Shown here in pieces: positions 46,631-56,790 of a DNA stretch of 64,000 nucleotides. The stretch covers positions 149,141,559 to 149,205,558 of the forward strand of contig CP136066.1 in assembly GCA_032622095.1 (NCBI GenBank). Direction: 5' to 3'. This DNA is from Siphonodentalium dalli (lineage: Eukaryota > Mollusca > Scaphopoda > Gadilida > Siphonodentaliidae). The first letter of the stretch is position 1, and each line of letters starts with the position of its first letter. The position numbers and the translations under genes are program-made. Under the pieces are notes generated by a model. It was not told the origin of the DNA and did not search any database. It saw only the letters and a list, made by a program, of their open reading frames with translations.

Positions 46631-49600
46631 GTGTGGTTCAAAATGTTAAATTTCTTAACTTGGAATTGCACTGGACTCCTGTCTAGTAATTTGTATCTCG
46701 GCAACGCTCTGAGCAGTCTAGATATTGATATATGTGGTATTTCAGAACATTGGCTCCATCAACACAATACACACTTCGCCAGTACGGTCAATCCATACTA
46801 TAGTTACCACATTGTCTGTGATTGTTCACAGCGATTACCAATGCAACGAGGACGCTTCAAAGGTGGTGTGATGCTAATGTGGAAAGCACAATACAATGAG
46901 CGAATCACCGTTCTTGAGTTAAATGGTGACCGGATATGCGGTATACAATTCAAAGTAGCCACAAATCTATTCTGGTACATATTTCAGGTGTATCTCCCCT
47001 CCTCAAACTACACCATTGACCATTATAAGGAATACTTACAGAAGATAACCGATTTACGTGATATTTATTCTGCCATAGGACAAGTACTATTCATGGGTGA
47101 CTTCAATGGCAATCTAAATAAACGGAATCCTCGCGATAGAGAATTTGCAAATTGCATCAATAAATGTGAGCTCATCTCTGTGAACAGTATGGGAGTTTGC
47201 AGAGGGGCACAAACAACATTTGTCCCCGCGATCGGGGGTCCTGGAACCACTATCGATCATATACTCCTTTCAATACACAGTGTGCATAGAGTATCTTACA
47301 CCGAAGTTATAGATGATTCTGCTCTTAACGTGTCGAACCATCGTCCGATCTTCATGACATTAGATTGTATACAATATATGCAGGACCCCAAGCAGGAAGC
47401 TATATGTGTGCCTGTAAATTATAACTGGAACATGGTGCACACATCGCCTGATATCATCAACTCATACCAGGCGATGATGAACACCAAAGTTCCATGCAAC
47501 CCGATTAACAGCGTTGAGGAGCTTGAGCAATCATATGATCATTTAGTACAAGTTATACACGAAGTGGCACAAGCTACAATTCCAACTAAGTCATTCAAAC
47601 GCCATCTCAAACCATTTTGGAACAAAGAGCTAACAGAACTGCATAAAATCATGAAAATCGAAAGACGCGAATGGATCGAGGCACATAGACCCCGTGAATG
47701 TGATAATTCTAAATACAAAGCATACAAAAATTCGAAGCGCATATTTCGGTGTAAGTTGAGACAATCCAACGAGAAATACCTCAGTGAAGTAGATCAACGC
47801 CTAGATAAGTTAGCGGAAATCGATATAAATAAATTCTACCGCGAATTCAACAAACGGCGTACCGGAAGTGGGGCTTCCTCCAACAACTTGTTTGAAGTAA
47901 ACGGATCAACACTGAGAGAACCATCACAGGTGATAGACGCATGGGCAAATTATATTGAAATTCTATACTCCCCACTTGAGCGCGATATGTTTGACAAAGA
48001 ACATTTTAAGTTCGTGAATGACCAAATTAGGGAGATACAAAATTGTGATGGTACATCTGAACTCAATGATCTGTTAACGTATAACGTTACCACTGATGAA
48101 TTGCAAAGCGTCCTCAAAACTGTTAAACGAGGTAAGGCTCCAGGTATGGACCACCTCTCTTACGAACATATAATTTATGGGGGAGATGTGCTGAGTTATA
48201 CCGTCGCAGACACTCTGTCGAAAATGCTGGAGTTCAGTCACATCCCAGAGCAAGCAAAACGGGGAATCATGATCCCTCTCCACAAGGGAGGTAACAAAGT
48301 CAAAACAAAATTTGATAGCTACCGTACGATAACTTTACTACCTGTCATGTATAAACTATTGGAGAAAGTGATGCTTCTCCGAATGGAAACTCTTGCACCA
48401 GATCTCATAAAGGTACACCCTCTTCAAAACGGCTTCCAGAAAGGAGTCAGTTGCATGAATTCATCATTCGTTATTCACGAAAGCATCTCATTTACATTAG
48501 AAAACCACAGTCCTCTCTTTTCACGTTTTCTAGACACCCATAAAGCCTTCGACACGGTATGGATTAACGGACTTCTAGTAAAACTATACAATCGGGGATT
48601 TCGTGGTAAAATATGGCACTTATTTAAATCTCTCTTATCAGATATTAAGTGTAAGGTCCGCTACAATAATCACTTATCCAGGGTCATTGATATGCAACAA
48701 GGCACGCGACAGGGAGGAATTCTCTCTCCTCTATTTTATATGATCTTCATCGATGATCTATTGTACGAATTGGAAACATCTCAGTATGGAATGTGTCTGA
48801 ACTCCATTAGTTGCGCTTGTCCTACCCAGGCCGACGATATGACATTATTGTCGTTGACCGGACCAGGACTACAGGCATTGTGTAATATATGCACAACATT
48901 CTCAAACATGTGGAGGTTCATATACAACCCTGATAAGTGTAAAGTGGTCATATTTAATGAATCGGCATCCTCATTTAATCATAGGACGCGGAAACAATGG
49001 TACCTAGGTAACAAAACAGTATTAGAGGCAGATAGTATTACACACCTAGGCATCCCTCTTCATAGAAATAATCACATAACCGACTTCACTGATCACATCA
49101 GTCACAAAATCCGCTCAGTGTACCTCATGTTGAGCAACGCGGGGATGTATTCTGGAGGCATAACCCCTCGTAGCTCGAAAACTATATATGAGTCAGTAGT
49201 ATTGCCAACTAGTCTATATGGATCAGAACTCATGTGTTCATTATCTACGACCAATGCACTCAAACTAGAAAGGACCCATCGATTTTGTCTGAAGCAAATT
49301 CAAGGCCTCCCGGCCCGTGCCAGAACAGACGTGGTATTAGGTCTCATCGGAACAGGCACAATTATCTCTATAATTGAAAAACGCCAACTCACCTTCTTTG
49401 GCAACCTTTGCAACACCCACGAGGACAAATACTCGAAACATATATTCCGGTCCAGGTTAAATGACCACTTTGCACTTGGGTTGAATCTTGACGAGTCATC
49501 ATTTATATACCATATTTCTCATGTTCTAACCAAATATGACTTACAGGATTATTGTCGTGTATATGCACAAGAGGGCACGTTCCCGACAAAGGAGACATGG

Positions 49601-50110
49601 AAAAGTCTAGTAAAAGCAAATGTCAAAATCACACAGGAACGTGACTGGAGATTCAGAATGGAACATGACATACAGCTCATGCCATTTGCGGCATGTTATT
49701 CAACACTCAAAGTCTCGCCACTTTGGCATATATGTCGTTCTTTCCCGAAACCGAAGCACGAGTGTGCCACACTCGCAAATCTCATAACGCAATCTCTGAT
49801 ATGGGATTCGGGAATGTGTCCATTGTGCAACACAACTTTCAATACCACAGTCGAACATGTCATACTTAACTGTACAAATAACAACCTGACCGTAATAAGG
49901 AATGACACGTGGTATTGCATCCTTAGTTACTTCGGAATAGACTGCTTCTTTTCTGTCGATGACTTGTCTAGTGACAAACAGTTGTTGGTTTTTCTAGCAT
50001 GCGTGTCCGATGCCGTCAGTCGCCACGTAGAATCTGATATTGAATTTATCACTTTCCTAATCAAAAGGGCGTTCCTATTATGGACAACATACATGGAAAT
50101 GGTAGAGTAA
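46631..50110 (+). CDS. LINE ORF2: endonuclease and reverse transcriptase
   Basis: An 1159-residue polyprotein that nicks target DNA and copies LINE RNA by target-primed reverse transcription. The endonuclease (1-245) has WNC (11-13), SEHW with Glu39, VYLPSS (120-125), GDFN (156-159), TTIDH (206-210) and SNHRPI (235-240). The last replaces the usual SDH with SNH, an Asp-to-Asn change at a metal-site residue. The reverse transcriptase (about 495-810) shows GKAPGMD, SYRTITLLPVMYKLLEK, motif A FLDTHKAFDTVW (633-644), RQGGILSPLFY and the ADD of motif C (734-736), then WRF...DKCKVVIFN. A CX2CX9HX4C motif lies at 1063-1081. No RNase H. Start at Met1 or Met5. It lies in a different frame from ORF1, so initiation after the 131-bp gap is probably internal or by reinitiation. 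Confidence 0.92.
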   Translation: MWFKMLNFLTWNCTGLLSSNLYLGNALSSLDIDICGISEHWLHQHNTHFASTVNPYYSYHIVCDCSQRLPMQRGRFKGGVMLMWKAQYNERITVLELNGDRICGIQFKVATNLFWYIFQVYLPSSNYTIDHYKEYLQKITDLRDIYSAIGQVLFMGDFNGNLNKRNPRDREFANCINKCELISVNSMGVCRGAQTTFVPAIGGPGTTIDHILLSIHSVHRVSYTEVIDDSALNVSNHRPIFMTLDCIQYMQDPKQEAICVPVNYNWNMVHTSPDIINSYQAMMNTKVPCNPINSVEELEQSYDHLVQVIHEVAQATIPTKSFKRHLKPFWNKELTELHKIMKIERREWIEAHRPRECDNSKYKAYKNSKRIFRCKLRQSNEKYLSEVDQRLDKLAEIDINKFYREFNKRRTGSGASSNNLFEVNGSTLREPSQVIDAWANYIEILYSPLERDMFDKEHFKFVNDQIREIQNCDGTSELNDLLTYNVTTDELQSVLKTVKRGKAPGMDHLSYEHIIYGGDVLSYTVADTLSKMLEFSHIPEQAKRGIMIPLHKGGNKVKTKFDSYRTITLLPVMYKLLEKVMLLRMETLAPDLIKVHPLQNGFQKGVSCMNSSFVIHESISFTLENHSPLFSRFLDTHKAFDTVWINGLLVKLYNRGFRGKIWHLFKSLLSDIKCKVRYNNHLSRVIDMQQGTRQGGILSPLFYMIFIDDLLYELETSQYGMCLNSISCACPTQADDMTLLSLTGPGLQALCNICTTFSNMWRFIYNPDKCKVVIFNESASSFNHRTRKQWYLGNKTVLEADSITHLGIPLHRNNHITDFTDHISHKIRSVYLMLSNAGMYSGGITPRSSKTIYESVVLPTSLYGSELMCSLSTTNALKLERTHRFCLKQIQGLPARARTDVVLGLIGTGTIISIIEKRQLTFFGNLCNTHEDKYSKHIFRSRLNDHFALGLNLDESSFIYHISHVLTKYDLQDYCRVYAQEGTFPTKETWKSLVKANVKITQERDWRFRMEHDIQLMPFAACYSTLKVSPLWHICRSFPKPKHECATLANLITQSLIWDSGMCPLCNTTFNTTVEHVILNCTNNNLTVIRNDTWYCILSYFGIDCFFSVDDLSSDKQLLVFLACVSDAVSRHVESDIEFITFLIKRAFLLWTTYMEMVE

Positions 50111-50650
50111 CGACATGTCTACATGTTCAAATGCAGAAGTCTGGCAAAATTTCAGTCTCCAACTTAATCCGGATAGCGAATGTCAAAATTGTATATAGCT
50201 TGTGGAATAATACTACACCAAACGTTTTATATAGCAATAACGTCGCCAGACGACGTGACTACCCATGCGATCACGTCCATAAAACGGCTTACTGTTATGG
50301 GGACACACCTGTGTTGGGAATGACACACCCATCGCACATACCATATAGTTCACGCGCACGCAAATGACCATGTGCGCAGTATACATGAATCTCCCTGATA
50401 GCTTTTATATATATATATTTTTTTTCTTCTTTTATTATACACATATATGCATACTTTGAAGCACCTTATAGTCTGGGTCTTAATTGGATCCCAAAATACT
50501 GTGTGTCGTCCTTAATTCTTATATTTACATCTATCGTATCGTATAATTTTTATATTATACCTATGCAACCATATATGTATTGTGATTTGTAATGTATTTG
50601 CATGTGTTACTTGCTCTCCGGTACTGGAGGAAATAAAGGAATATATATAT
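50111..50650 (+). terminator. LINE 3' UTR with terminal stem-loop and tail
   Basis: The last ~35 bp contain CTCCGGTACTGGAG (50616-50629), AATAAA (50632-50637) and a (TA)n run joining the right direct repeat. The truncated copy has the equivalent elements in the same order (34349-34361, 34368-34373, then (TA)n). The stem-loop is a plausible recognition signal for the reverse transcriptase and AATAAA a polyadenylation signal. Confidence 0.7.
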
Positions 50651-52090
50651 ATATAATAATCTGTTTCAACCATCGATTTCCGTCTGGTCTACAAAAAATC
50701 TGGTTTTGTTGTCTGGCACCCTTTACAAGACTTTCATTGTACACATAATCACAGATAGAATGAGATAGATAATTGATTCGTTCGGAATTAAATTTCGAAA
50801 TTTATTGCCTGAGTGATGAGAGACTCAGTCAGTGACTGAGTAAGCTGGGTGACTCAGGTCAGGTCCGATTCAGTCACTGCATGAGTCTGCCCCTGGCCTG
50901 GAATTGCTGAATTTGTTACATTCGCAGACAAACAAGGCCGACTATACTATCTACTCATAACGCACCTTCTATAGCATGCGTAGGCAGGTTTGTTTCGTTC
51001 ATATCATGTGTGGTAATTCCTCTAATGGGCGAATAATAACGCCGAGGTGGTGCATGATTTTCAGAAACTGTTTTATTATTTATCTAACAATCGTCCGTGA
51101 CTGGCGTAAGTAACGTTAATTCTGATTGGGTTAGATAAACGCGATTATCCATGCAATCGCTGCATAATTATGTGACTCGGAAAGTCGTGATCAAGAGTTC
51201 AAAGAGCGTGTCAAAGGTTAAGATATTTTTGGGAACACATTTTTTCGTTCAACAGTATTGCAGATGCAATGCTCTCCGAGCGTCGAGTGTGTGTATGCCT
51301 TACTTATACGGAGCCAACTACGGACTGGGCCTTCGGCCCAGCCCTACGTGGGCTTATCAGTGGTGCCAGCATTGGAGATAACCTTTCTCTAATTTGTTTA
51401 ACTAGTTTTGAGGAAAATGAATTCACTTCAACTCTTAACCTCACTAGCAGACGCAGAGTTACACAACATGCAATATAAACGACTACTTGTGCGAACACAT
51501 TCCACCAAACAGAAGGCCCAAAGCTAAAGTGGCATTACTTGCTCATTTCGTAACACGAAAACAGTAGCTGCTTCACAACTGACGACCGAAATAGTTCCAC
51601 ATTCGAACAGTTGTCAATGTTGCAATAAATTGTCGAACACGTCTAACTAACATCTGCCTGTCATATATACACATGTTTCCTTTTCTAATGTTACCGATAT
51701 GGACATTTCCCATGACAAACACCATTAGTCTAGTTGTTTAACTTCATAGCAATACGCGTGTTTCTCGGAATCTATGCAGGTGCAACAGTGTGACGTATTC
51801 ATGTCGCTTTCACAAGACCATGTCTATTTCACGTATTAACCATGATAGCGCGCTTTATGATTACAGTATATCTACCGAAATCATCCCAGGTAATCACGAA
51901 TATCGTATCAAATTTCTCCCCAGATATACCGTTGCGAAGCTACTGGAATGTGCCGAAGATTGGTATAAAAAAAAAATCGGAATGAGGCTCTTGGGTTGGG
52001 AGAAAAATGATCCATCACGACATGGGATGTGGGCATGGAAACATCTCACCCTCGTGGCCATATATTTGGTCGGGACATTCGGCAACCCTC
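50651..52090 (+). repeat. Long direct repeat, right copy
   Basis: It is about 1440 bp and begins where the LINE tail ends. It repeats 42783-44201 up to GGCAACCCTC and then diverges. Differences include a ~25-bp insertion able to form CTGGGCCTTCGGCCCAG (about 51325-51342), a short deletion near 50725 and scattered substitutions. Confidence 0.88.
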
Positions 52091-53679
52091 GTGTACAGCC
52101 AACTTATATGGCCAATCGTGTGAGATTTGTCCATCCCACACCCCAGGTCATGGTGGAGAATATTACTCTCGCCTACCTGTATATGAATTCAAGTTTAGTA
52201 CTGGTATAATACTATATAGATTTCTAATTATTTCTAAGCTACCAGGGTGGGGGTGTAGATGGGGGAGCTTTGGGAATTCCATGCATGATGCAACACTCGC
52301 TATAAATTTGATTTTCACACAAAAATAGGTTAGAATTGTTCTTTCAGTTTGTTTCTCCAACCAGTGTCCGCATTGTCCTACATCGATTTAAACTGTTAGA
52401 CCGAAATGGCCACATTTTTATGGGGGATGTCAGGTTGGCCTCAAATTTCAACTTTATATGTATGTCTGGTTGGAAATCCCCCAAAGTTGGAGAGCATTAT
52501 TTGTAAAATTCAAACCTAAGAGGGATGTGCAAAAGGAATTTTGTGAAGTTAGGACTGTGTTCTGGTTGTCTCGTATAAAAATGGTAGGGGTCGATGGGAG
52601 ATTTGTCAATTTGTGTGCAATTATAAATTTGAAGTTGAAGACCCCTGTTGAACGGAGAACCTCCAGTTATGTCACTAATCAACGTATGTACTCGATTCGC
52701 GCAATTTTGCGCCCCAGTAAATCTTCGGAACTCATCTCACGAGTCACGACACATTTTTGCAGTCTACAATTCTGCAGGAATCATTCCATTGAAATGAATC
52801 TTGAATCGACTCATTCACTCAATCACAGTCATAAGTTCAGACCACTATTGATAGTGTTCCACTTCTTCCACCAGTATAAGTCAAGGCAATATGTCAACTT
52901 TATCACATCTGGTCAAATTGGAAACATAATCGGAATTATCATCAAGAATCAGCATTATTTTAGTATTACCTATTCAATTATTAATCAAACATTCAAGTTT
53001 TTTTTCAGTCTCCGCTAACTTCAGAAAGATGCTTAAAGAATAAGGACGCCAAAACGAACCGGAATGCATGGTTATGTTTTAAAAACATGAGTCCTAGCAT
53101 ACCAATGATGGTTCACACCAAATATGGTAAACTCGAACACGGGAAATTAAAATTATACGCTCACAAGTCATGACTCACAAATGAAACGAGTCGATTAACT
53201 TATCATCCGCCATTTCAAACATGTGTAAAATTCCACGCAGGCCTTCTATTTATTAAAATCCGGTCAGGTATAAGGCGCTTCCATTAAGTCGAAATAATGT
53301 CCAAATTAAATTCCCATCGAAAAATGCCAGGGTTGTTTTAAGATTCATAACATTGTATTTGATACATATAAATTGGCATATGCCTTATACACCATAAAGT
53401 TTGCAATATTTTTCTGCTCGGGCGATCTACATGTATCCGCGTAATACTGACACAATTGGATGGTCATACAACTGCAACTCTTTGGAATGCTACACAGGTC
53501 CTGCCTATCTATGTTTGGTGTAATTTGCCCACAATAGGACGGCAACATAACCAAATATACCCCCTACATTTGAGCAGCCACAGAGGTTCTGCCCATCCTG
53601 GATTTAGCGTGTAACAAAATTGGCTGCCAGTGTGGGTAAATGTTAATGAGGTTAATTAAAGCCTTTTTGTCGACGTTAA
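52091..53679. other. No recognisable gene
   Basis: Unique AT-rich sequence. A 186-codon open frame (52458-53018) has no identifiable motif, signal peptide or splice context and reads as low-complexity hydrophobic sequence toward its end. I do not call it a gene. Confidence 0.4.
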
Positions 53680-53965
53680 AGGTACTCAATCTGATCAGAC
53701 GCTCCTAAATTACTATTTCGTTAGCTTCAAGTGCAGAGATGGTAATAATAACCACTCGATTTTAGAGTTATCTATCTTTGTCTGCAAGACCGTCCGTTTG
53801 ACCTCGTGCTTCTGTCCGACAAACAGTAGAAATACCAAACTTCAAAAATCGATATATGATCACTCTGAGCTTTGATAGGTAGGTTCGTCTACTCGAATCA
53901 AATATTGTTTACCCCCGAAGCCAAAGAAATAGTAATTTAGGAGCGTCTGATCGGATTGAGTACCT
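53680..53965. mobile_element. piggyBac-type MITE with TTAA flanks, 286 bp
   Basis: The termini AGGTACTCAATCTGATCAGA and TCTGATCGGATTGAGTACCT are inverted repeats extending inward for about 48 bp with few mismatches. The element is flanked on both sides by TTAA, the target duplication of piggyBac-type transposition. There is no coding capacity, so mobilisation would need a transposase in trans. Confidence 0.85.
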
Positions 53966-53982
53966 TTAACGACAATATAAAT

Positions 53983-54406
53983 AACATTACACTTCGGAAG
54001 CGAATGACTGGTCGTGCACTTGTAGTACACGGTGTGTACGTGTGGCTGAACCTCGTAAATTTTCGAATTATAGCAAGCTGTTATCTGGCCTACGTGGGCA
54101 CCGCCATTGACATTTGACGCTCTTGTGAATTTCTAAGCACCCTTACTGTCGATAATACAGTCGGTAACTGTTTGTAAGGCTGTCAGATATTCTATTCACC
54201 TTCTCGACCAGTGGGATGGGTGATGTCCAATACTTCCCGAAGAGAGTTAGCAGTATTATATTTTGAGAACACTGTTTTTTAGTCTCCTGTCATGTATTTA
54301 TTCTCTGTGTCTGTCCTGTGGCACGATCTGGTGAAATTGAGACCGACCACATAGTTTATTTCTTGCATACATATCGATTATCGTAACAAATGCAAGGCTG
54401 AATATA
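53983..54406. other. No recognisable feature
   Basis: Unique AT-rich spacer between two MITEs. Confidence 0.4.
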
Positions 54407-54819
54407 GTGTGTCTGACATTTGCAGAATCTGAATGAGGTCCCCAGAGGGTGAATTTAGTGACGCTATCCCGCATCGCGGGTTAGCATAACCAAATTCACC
54501 ATGGGACCTCATTCTACTTAGGCCTCATCTTCTGGGAAGTATATATAGTCTCAAATTAACATTGTTTTGGTTACTTTTTCCCTTCTGGGAAGTTTCCATA
54601 TCCCCTAATTTGCAGAAGGTAAAATGCATTATCGAGGTGACTATGGGTGAACATCACCTCAACTGAGGAACATCAATCTGACACAAGGTCTCACATAGTA
54701 GTTGATGCCTAAGCAGAATGAAGTCCCAGAAGGTGAATTTGGTGACGCTAGCCCGTTTCGCGGGGTAGCATCCATAAATTCACCATATGGAACCTCATTC
54801 TGCAAATGTCAGACACACT
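54407..54819. mobile_element. MITE with two internal hairpins, 413 bp
   Basis: The terminal inverted repeats are GTGTGTCTGACATTTGCAGA and TCTGCAAATGTCAGACACAC. Just inside each end lies a near-perfect palindrome of ~84 bp (GAATGAGGTCCC ... GGGACCTCATTC type) with a GC-rich tip (CCCGCATCGCGGG / CCCGTTTCGCGGG). The two palindromes are direct copies of each other and differ at several bases. No transposase. The target duplication is not clear. Confidence 0.75.
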
Positions 54820-54869
54820 CAATTGTCGGTCGTTAATGTAAGCATTCAGAGTAGAATGTTCTTCTTATA

Positions 54870-54975
54870 CTTGAGGTCTCGGGTTTAAACCACGAATTTA
54901 GCTGTCAAGTGGCGGTTTAAACCTAAATATTTACACAGACAAGGTTTAAACCGGAGATGACGAATCAGGCCAGGG
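54870..54975. repeat. Fragment of GGTTTAAACC-bearing element
   Basis: Three GGTTTAAACC-type palindromes and a terminal GGAGATGACGAATCAGG resemble the MITE at 62647-63086 (shared GGTTTAAACCCGAGACC, inverted). Probably one end of a related copy. Confidence 0.6.
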
Positions 54976-55900
54976 GGATTAACTGTAAAAATAATTCTAT
55001 AATTTACCATGTACTGTTTCGAGCAAAGTGACGGTATATATCTGCACCAAGAGCCTGTTACAAATTACTTATATACCAGCGTCAACGAAATCGTTAAAGA
55101 ACATTGCTTTTTTCGGACTCATATTTTAACCACGGTCAATTAACCGTTTGATGAAAGTTTTACTATGACATAAAGAAAGTATCGTTTATGACTACATGTA
55201 GATAGTTCACATCCCATAATCAAAAACACACGTGCCAAAAAAGTTGTCATTTTTGTTTTGCCAAAATGAAAATATTTTTTGCCAAATTTGGCAAGCGGCA
55301 GCGCGAACCCTGGATATTTCTCCTGACTGGTCATTGTATGGTACAATACATATATCGCATTTAGAAGGAAATTGCATGCAGGAAGAAACAAATTTAACAA
55401 TGGCTGTCCACATTTATGTTTATCGACCCAAATACATATTGCTGTTGAGATATTTTTGTGACAATGAACGCTGCCATTATTGCAATACATGTATGTTATA
55501 TGTTCATCTGGATTTTTCTGCCGATGATAGCTTTTTGTTGAATCGTTCAGATATGTCAAAGTCAATGCCGAAAATAACAATTGAATTTCTCTCAACACCA
55601 CTTTGTCATCTTGCTCCACCAACAGCATAGTTAATGCAGCAGGCCCCACCAACGCCATAGCACGTCAGTTGGACCACGTGACCAGGCGCAATGACAATTC
55701 AGCCGAACCATCTCTCTTGTATGGAAACCTATTTGTGCCATGCACTTTATTTTGTCGAAAAAATCCAGCAGGCGACAGAACCGAGACATGCGACGGAACC
55801 GAAATCTCGCCCGCGACCGAAATGATGAAACCGACACATGCGACATTAGTCGACCGCGACAAAATCGACGCATGTGAGACAAGAAAACCAATGTCAGAAA
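54976..55900. other. Non-coding, with a GACCGAGAC-rich repeat near 55740-55870
   Basis: CACTTTATTTTGTCGAAAAA and following GCGACAGAACCGAGACATGC resemble, in inverted orientation, the sequence near 56870-57066. It is a dispersed repeat that also supplies the tail of the lectin frame. Overlapping open frames on both strands at 55140-55660 carry no recognised motif. Confidence 0.45.
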
Positions 55901-56790
55901 TGGTAACGCGATCAAGATCATATATTATTTTCCCATGTTTGTAATTATAGAATATAAAATATATTGGTTTCACGAATGACCAACTCAGAATTCCGTTAAA
56001 ATAACAATAACAACCAGCACGTAATTAACGAACCGGCGGCCGACTTGGTCGTCTCCGACCACAACCCCAGTGGGCTGCAGAACGAAAAATGTCTATAACA
56101 GTTGAAATATCAGACTTACAAATTATATTTTGCATTTCTTTTATTTGTAATTGACATAGCTTGTCAGAAACCAAAAATCAACATTAATGACATAATATTT
56201 ACATACTAAGTGTTGTCATCACTAAATCCAGTATTTTGATTGGTCGGCGCCCACGTGGCTAGTTGCAGTTATTTATCGGTGAATGCGCAACGCCTCATAA
56301 CACCAAGCTCATAACACCATCGATACGTCATTGGGTTTGGAAAGACGAACGCGTAATGTTTTGGGCGCATTTGGACTCGAACAGGATTGACTTAATACAT
56401 CATCGGGTTTCAATATGAAGAGAAATTGTTCGTATTAACTTTTGCCAAGGGTGCTATTGTGTATATTGGGCTGTTTTTGTCACGATACACTTTTCGATTT
56501 AAATACATTTACAAAAGTGGCTTTTTCGCTAAATGTATATAAATATAAGGATTAACTGTCTTGTGGACTATTATTATGGAGATGTAACCGTGAGGTAAGT
56601 GGTCATAACTTGTTTGTAAAACCCTTCGGGTTTTACACAAGTTATGTCCACTTACCTCACGGTTACATCTCCATAAAAACAGTCCACATGACAGTTAATC
56701 TTTATATAATGCAAAGGACAATAACCGACATTGAAATTCCCAAACTACACCTTTTACCGGACTCGGCCTCCGGTTCGCAGTTAGACTTTT
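55900..56790 (-). repeat. Inverted copy of the 27-kb repeat with a ~0.53-kb insertion
   Basis: The flanks (GGTCGTCTCCGACCACAACC and CCGGACTCGGCCTCCGG) match the 26985-27330 repeat in reverse. The match is broken between about 56189 and 56716 by sequence absent from that copy. The inserted part carries the long hairpin described separately. The 27-kb copy therefore acts as a paralogous empty site. Confidence 0.65.
56540..56707. repeat. Long near-perfect hairpin
   Basis: Arms of roughly 80 bp fold on a TTC loop: GTAAAACCC and GGGTTTTAC at the tip, GGAGATGTAACCGTGAGGTA below, and a looser AGGATTAACTGT/ACAGTTAATCTT base. The inner ~45 bp contain very few mismatches. It may be a foldback element at the right end of the inserted DNA. 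A transcribed copy would give a pre-miRNA-like or longer double-stranded RNA. Confidence 0.8.

Larger units (their letters stand above)
44202..50650 (+). mobile_element. Full-length LINE (non-LTR retrotransposon)
   Basis: About 6.45 kb: a 5' UTR of ~440 bp, ORF1, a 131-bp gap, ORF2 with endonuclease and reverse transcriptase, and a ~540-bp 3' UTR. The 3' UTR ends in the stem-loop CTCCGGTACTGGAG, AATAAA and a (TA)n tail. Both frames are free of stops and frameshifts, so the copy may be active or very young. ORF2 architecture (apurinic-like endonuclease first, CX2CX9HX4C near the end, no RNase H seen) fits the broad CR1/Jockey/I assemblage; I cannot assign the clade without alignment. It sits without spacer between ~1.4-kb direct repeats. 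Confidence 0.9.

Noticed and set aside
42783-52090. LTR retrotransposon with 1.4-kb LTRs
   Set aside because: The internal proteins are LINE-type (endonuclease plus RT without protease, integrase or RNase H). The repeats lack TG...CA ends, no primer-binding site was seen, and a relative elsewhere is flanked by a different repeat.
42783-52090. Tandem LINE dimer whose 5' end is the repeated sequence
   Set aside because: The right copy stops exactly where the LINE 5' region begins in the left copy and continues into unrelated DNA. The truncated LINE shows the same geometry with another sequence.
52458-53018. 186-codon open frame as a gene
   Set aside because: No domain, signal or splice context, and composition like the surrounding AT-rich DNA.
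55140-55658. 172-codon minus-strand frame overlapping a 132-codon plus-strand frame
   Set aside because: Long frames on both strands of the same DNA with no motif in either; it runs into a dispersed repeat.
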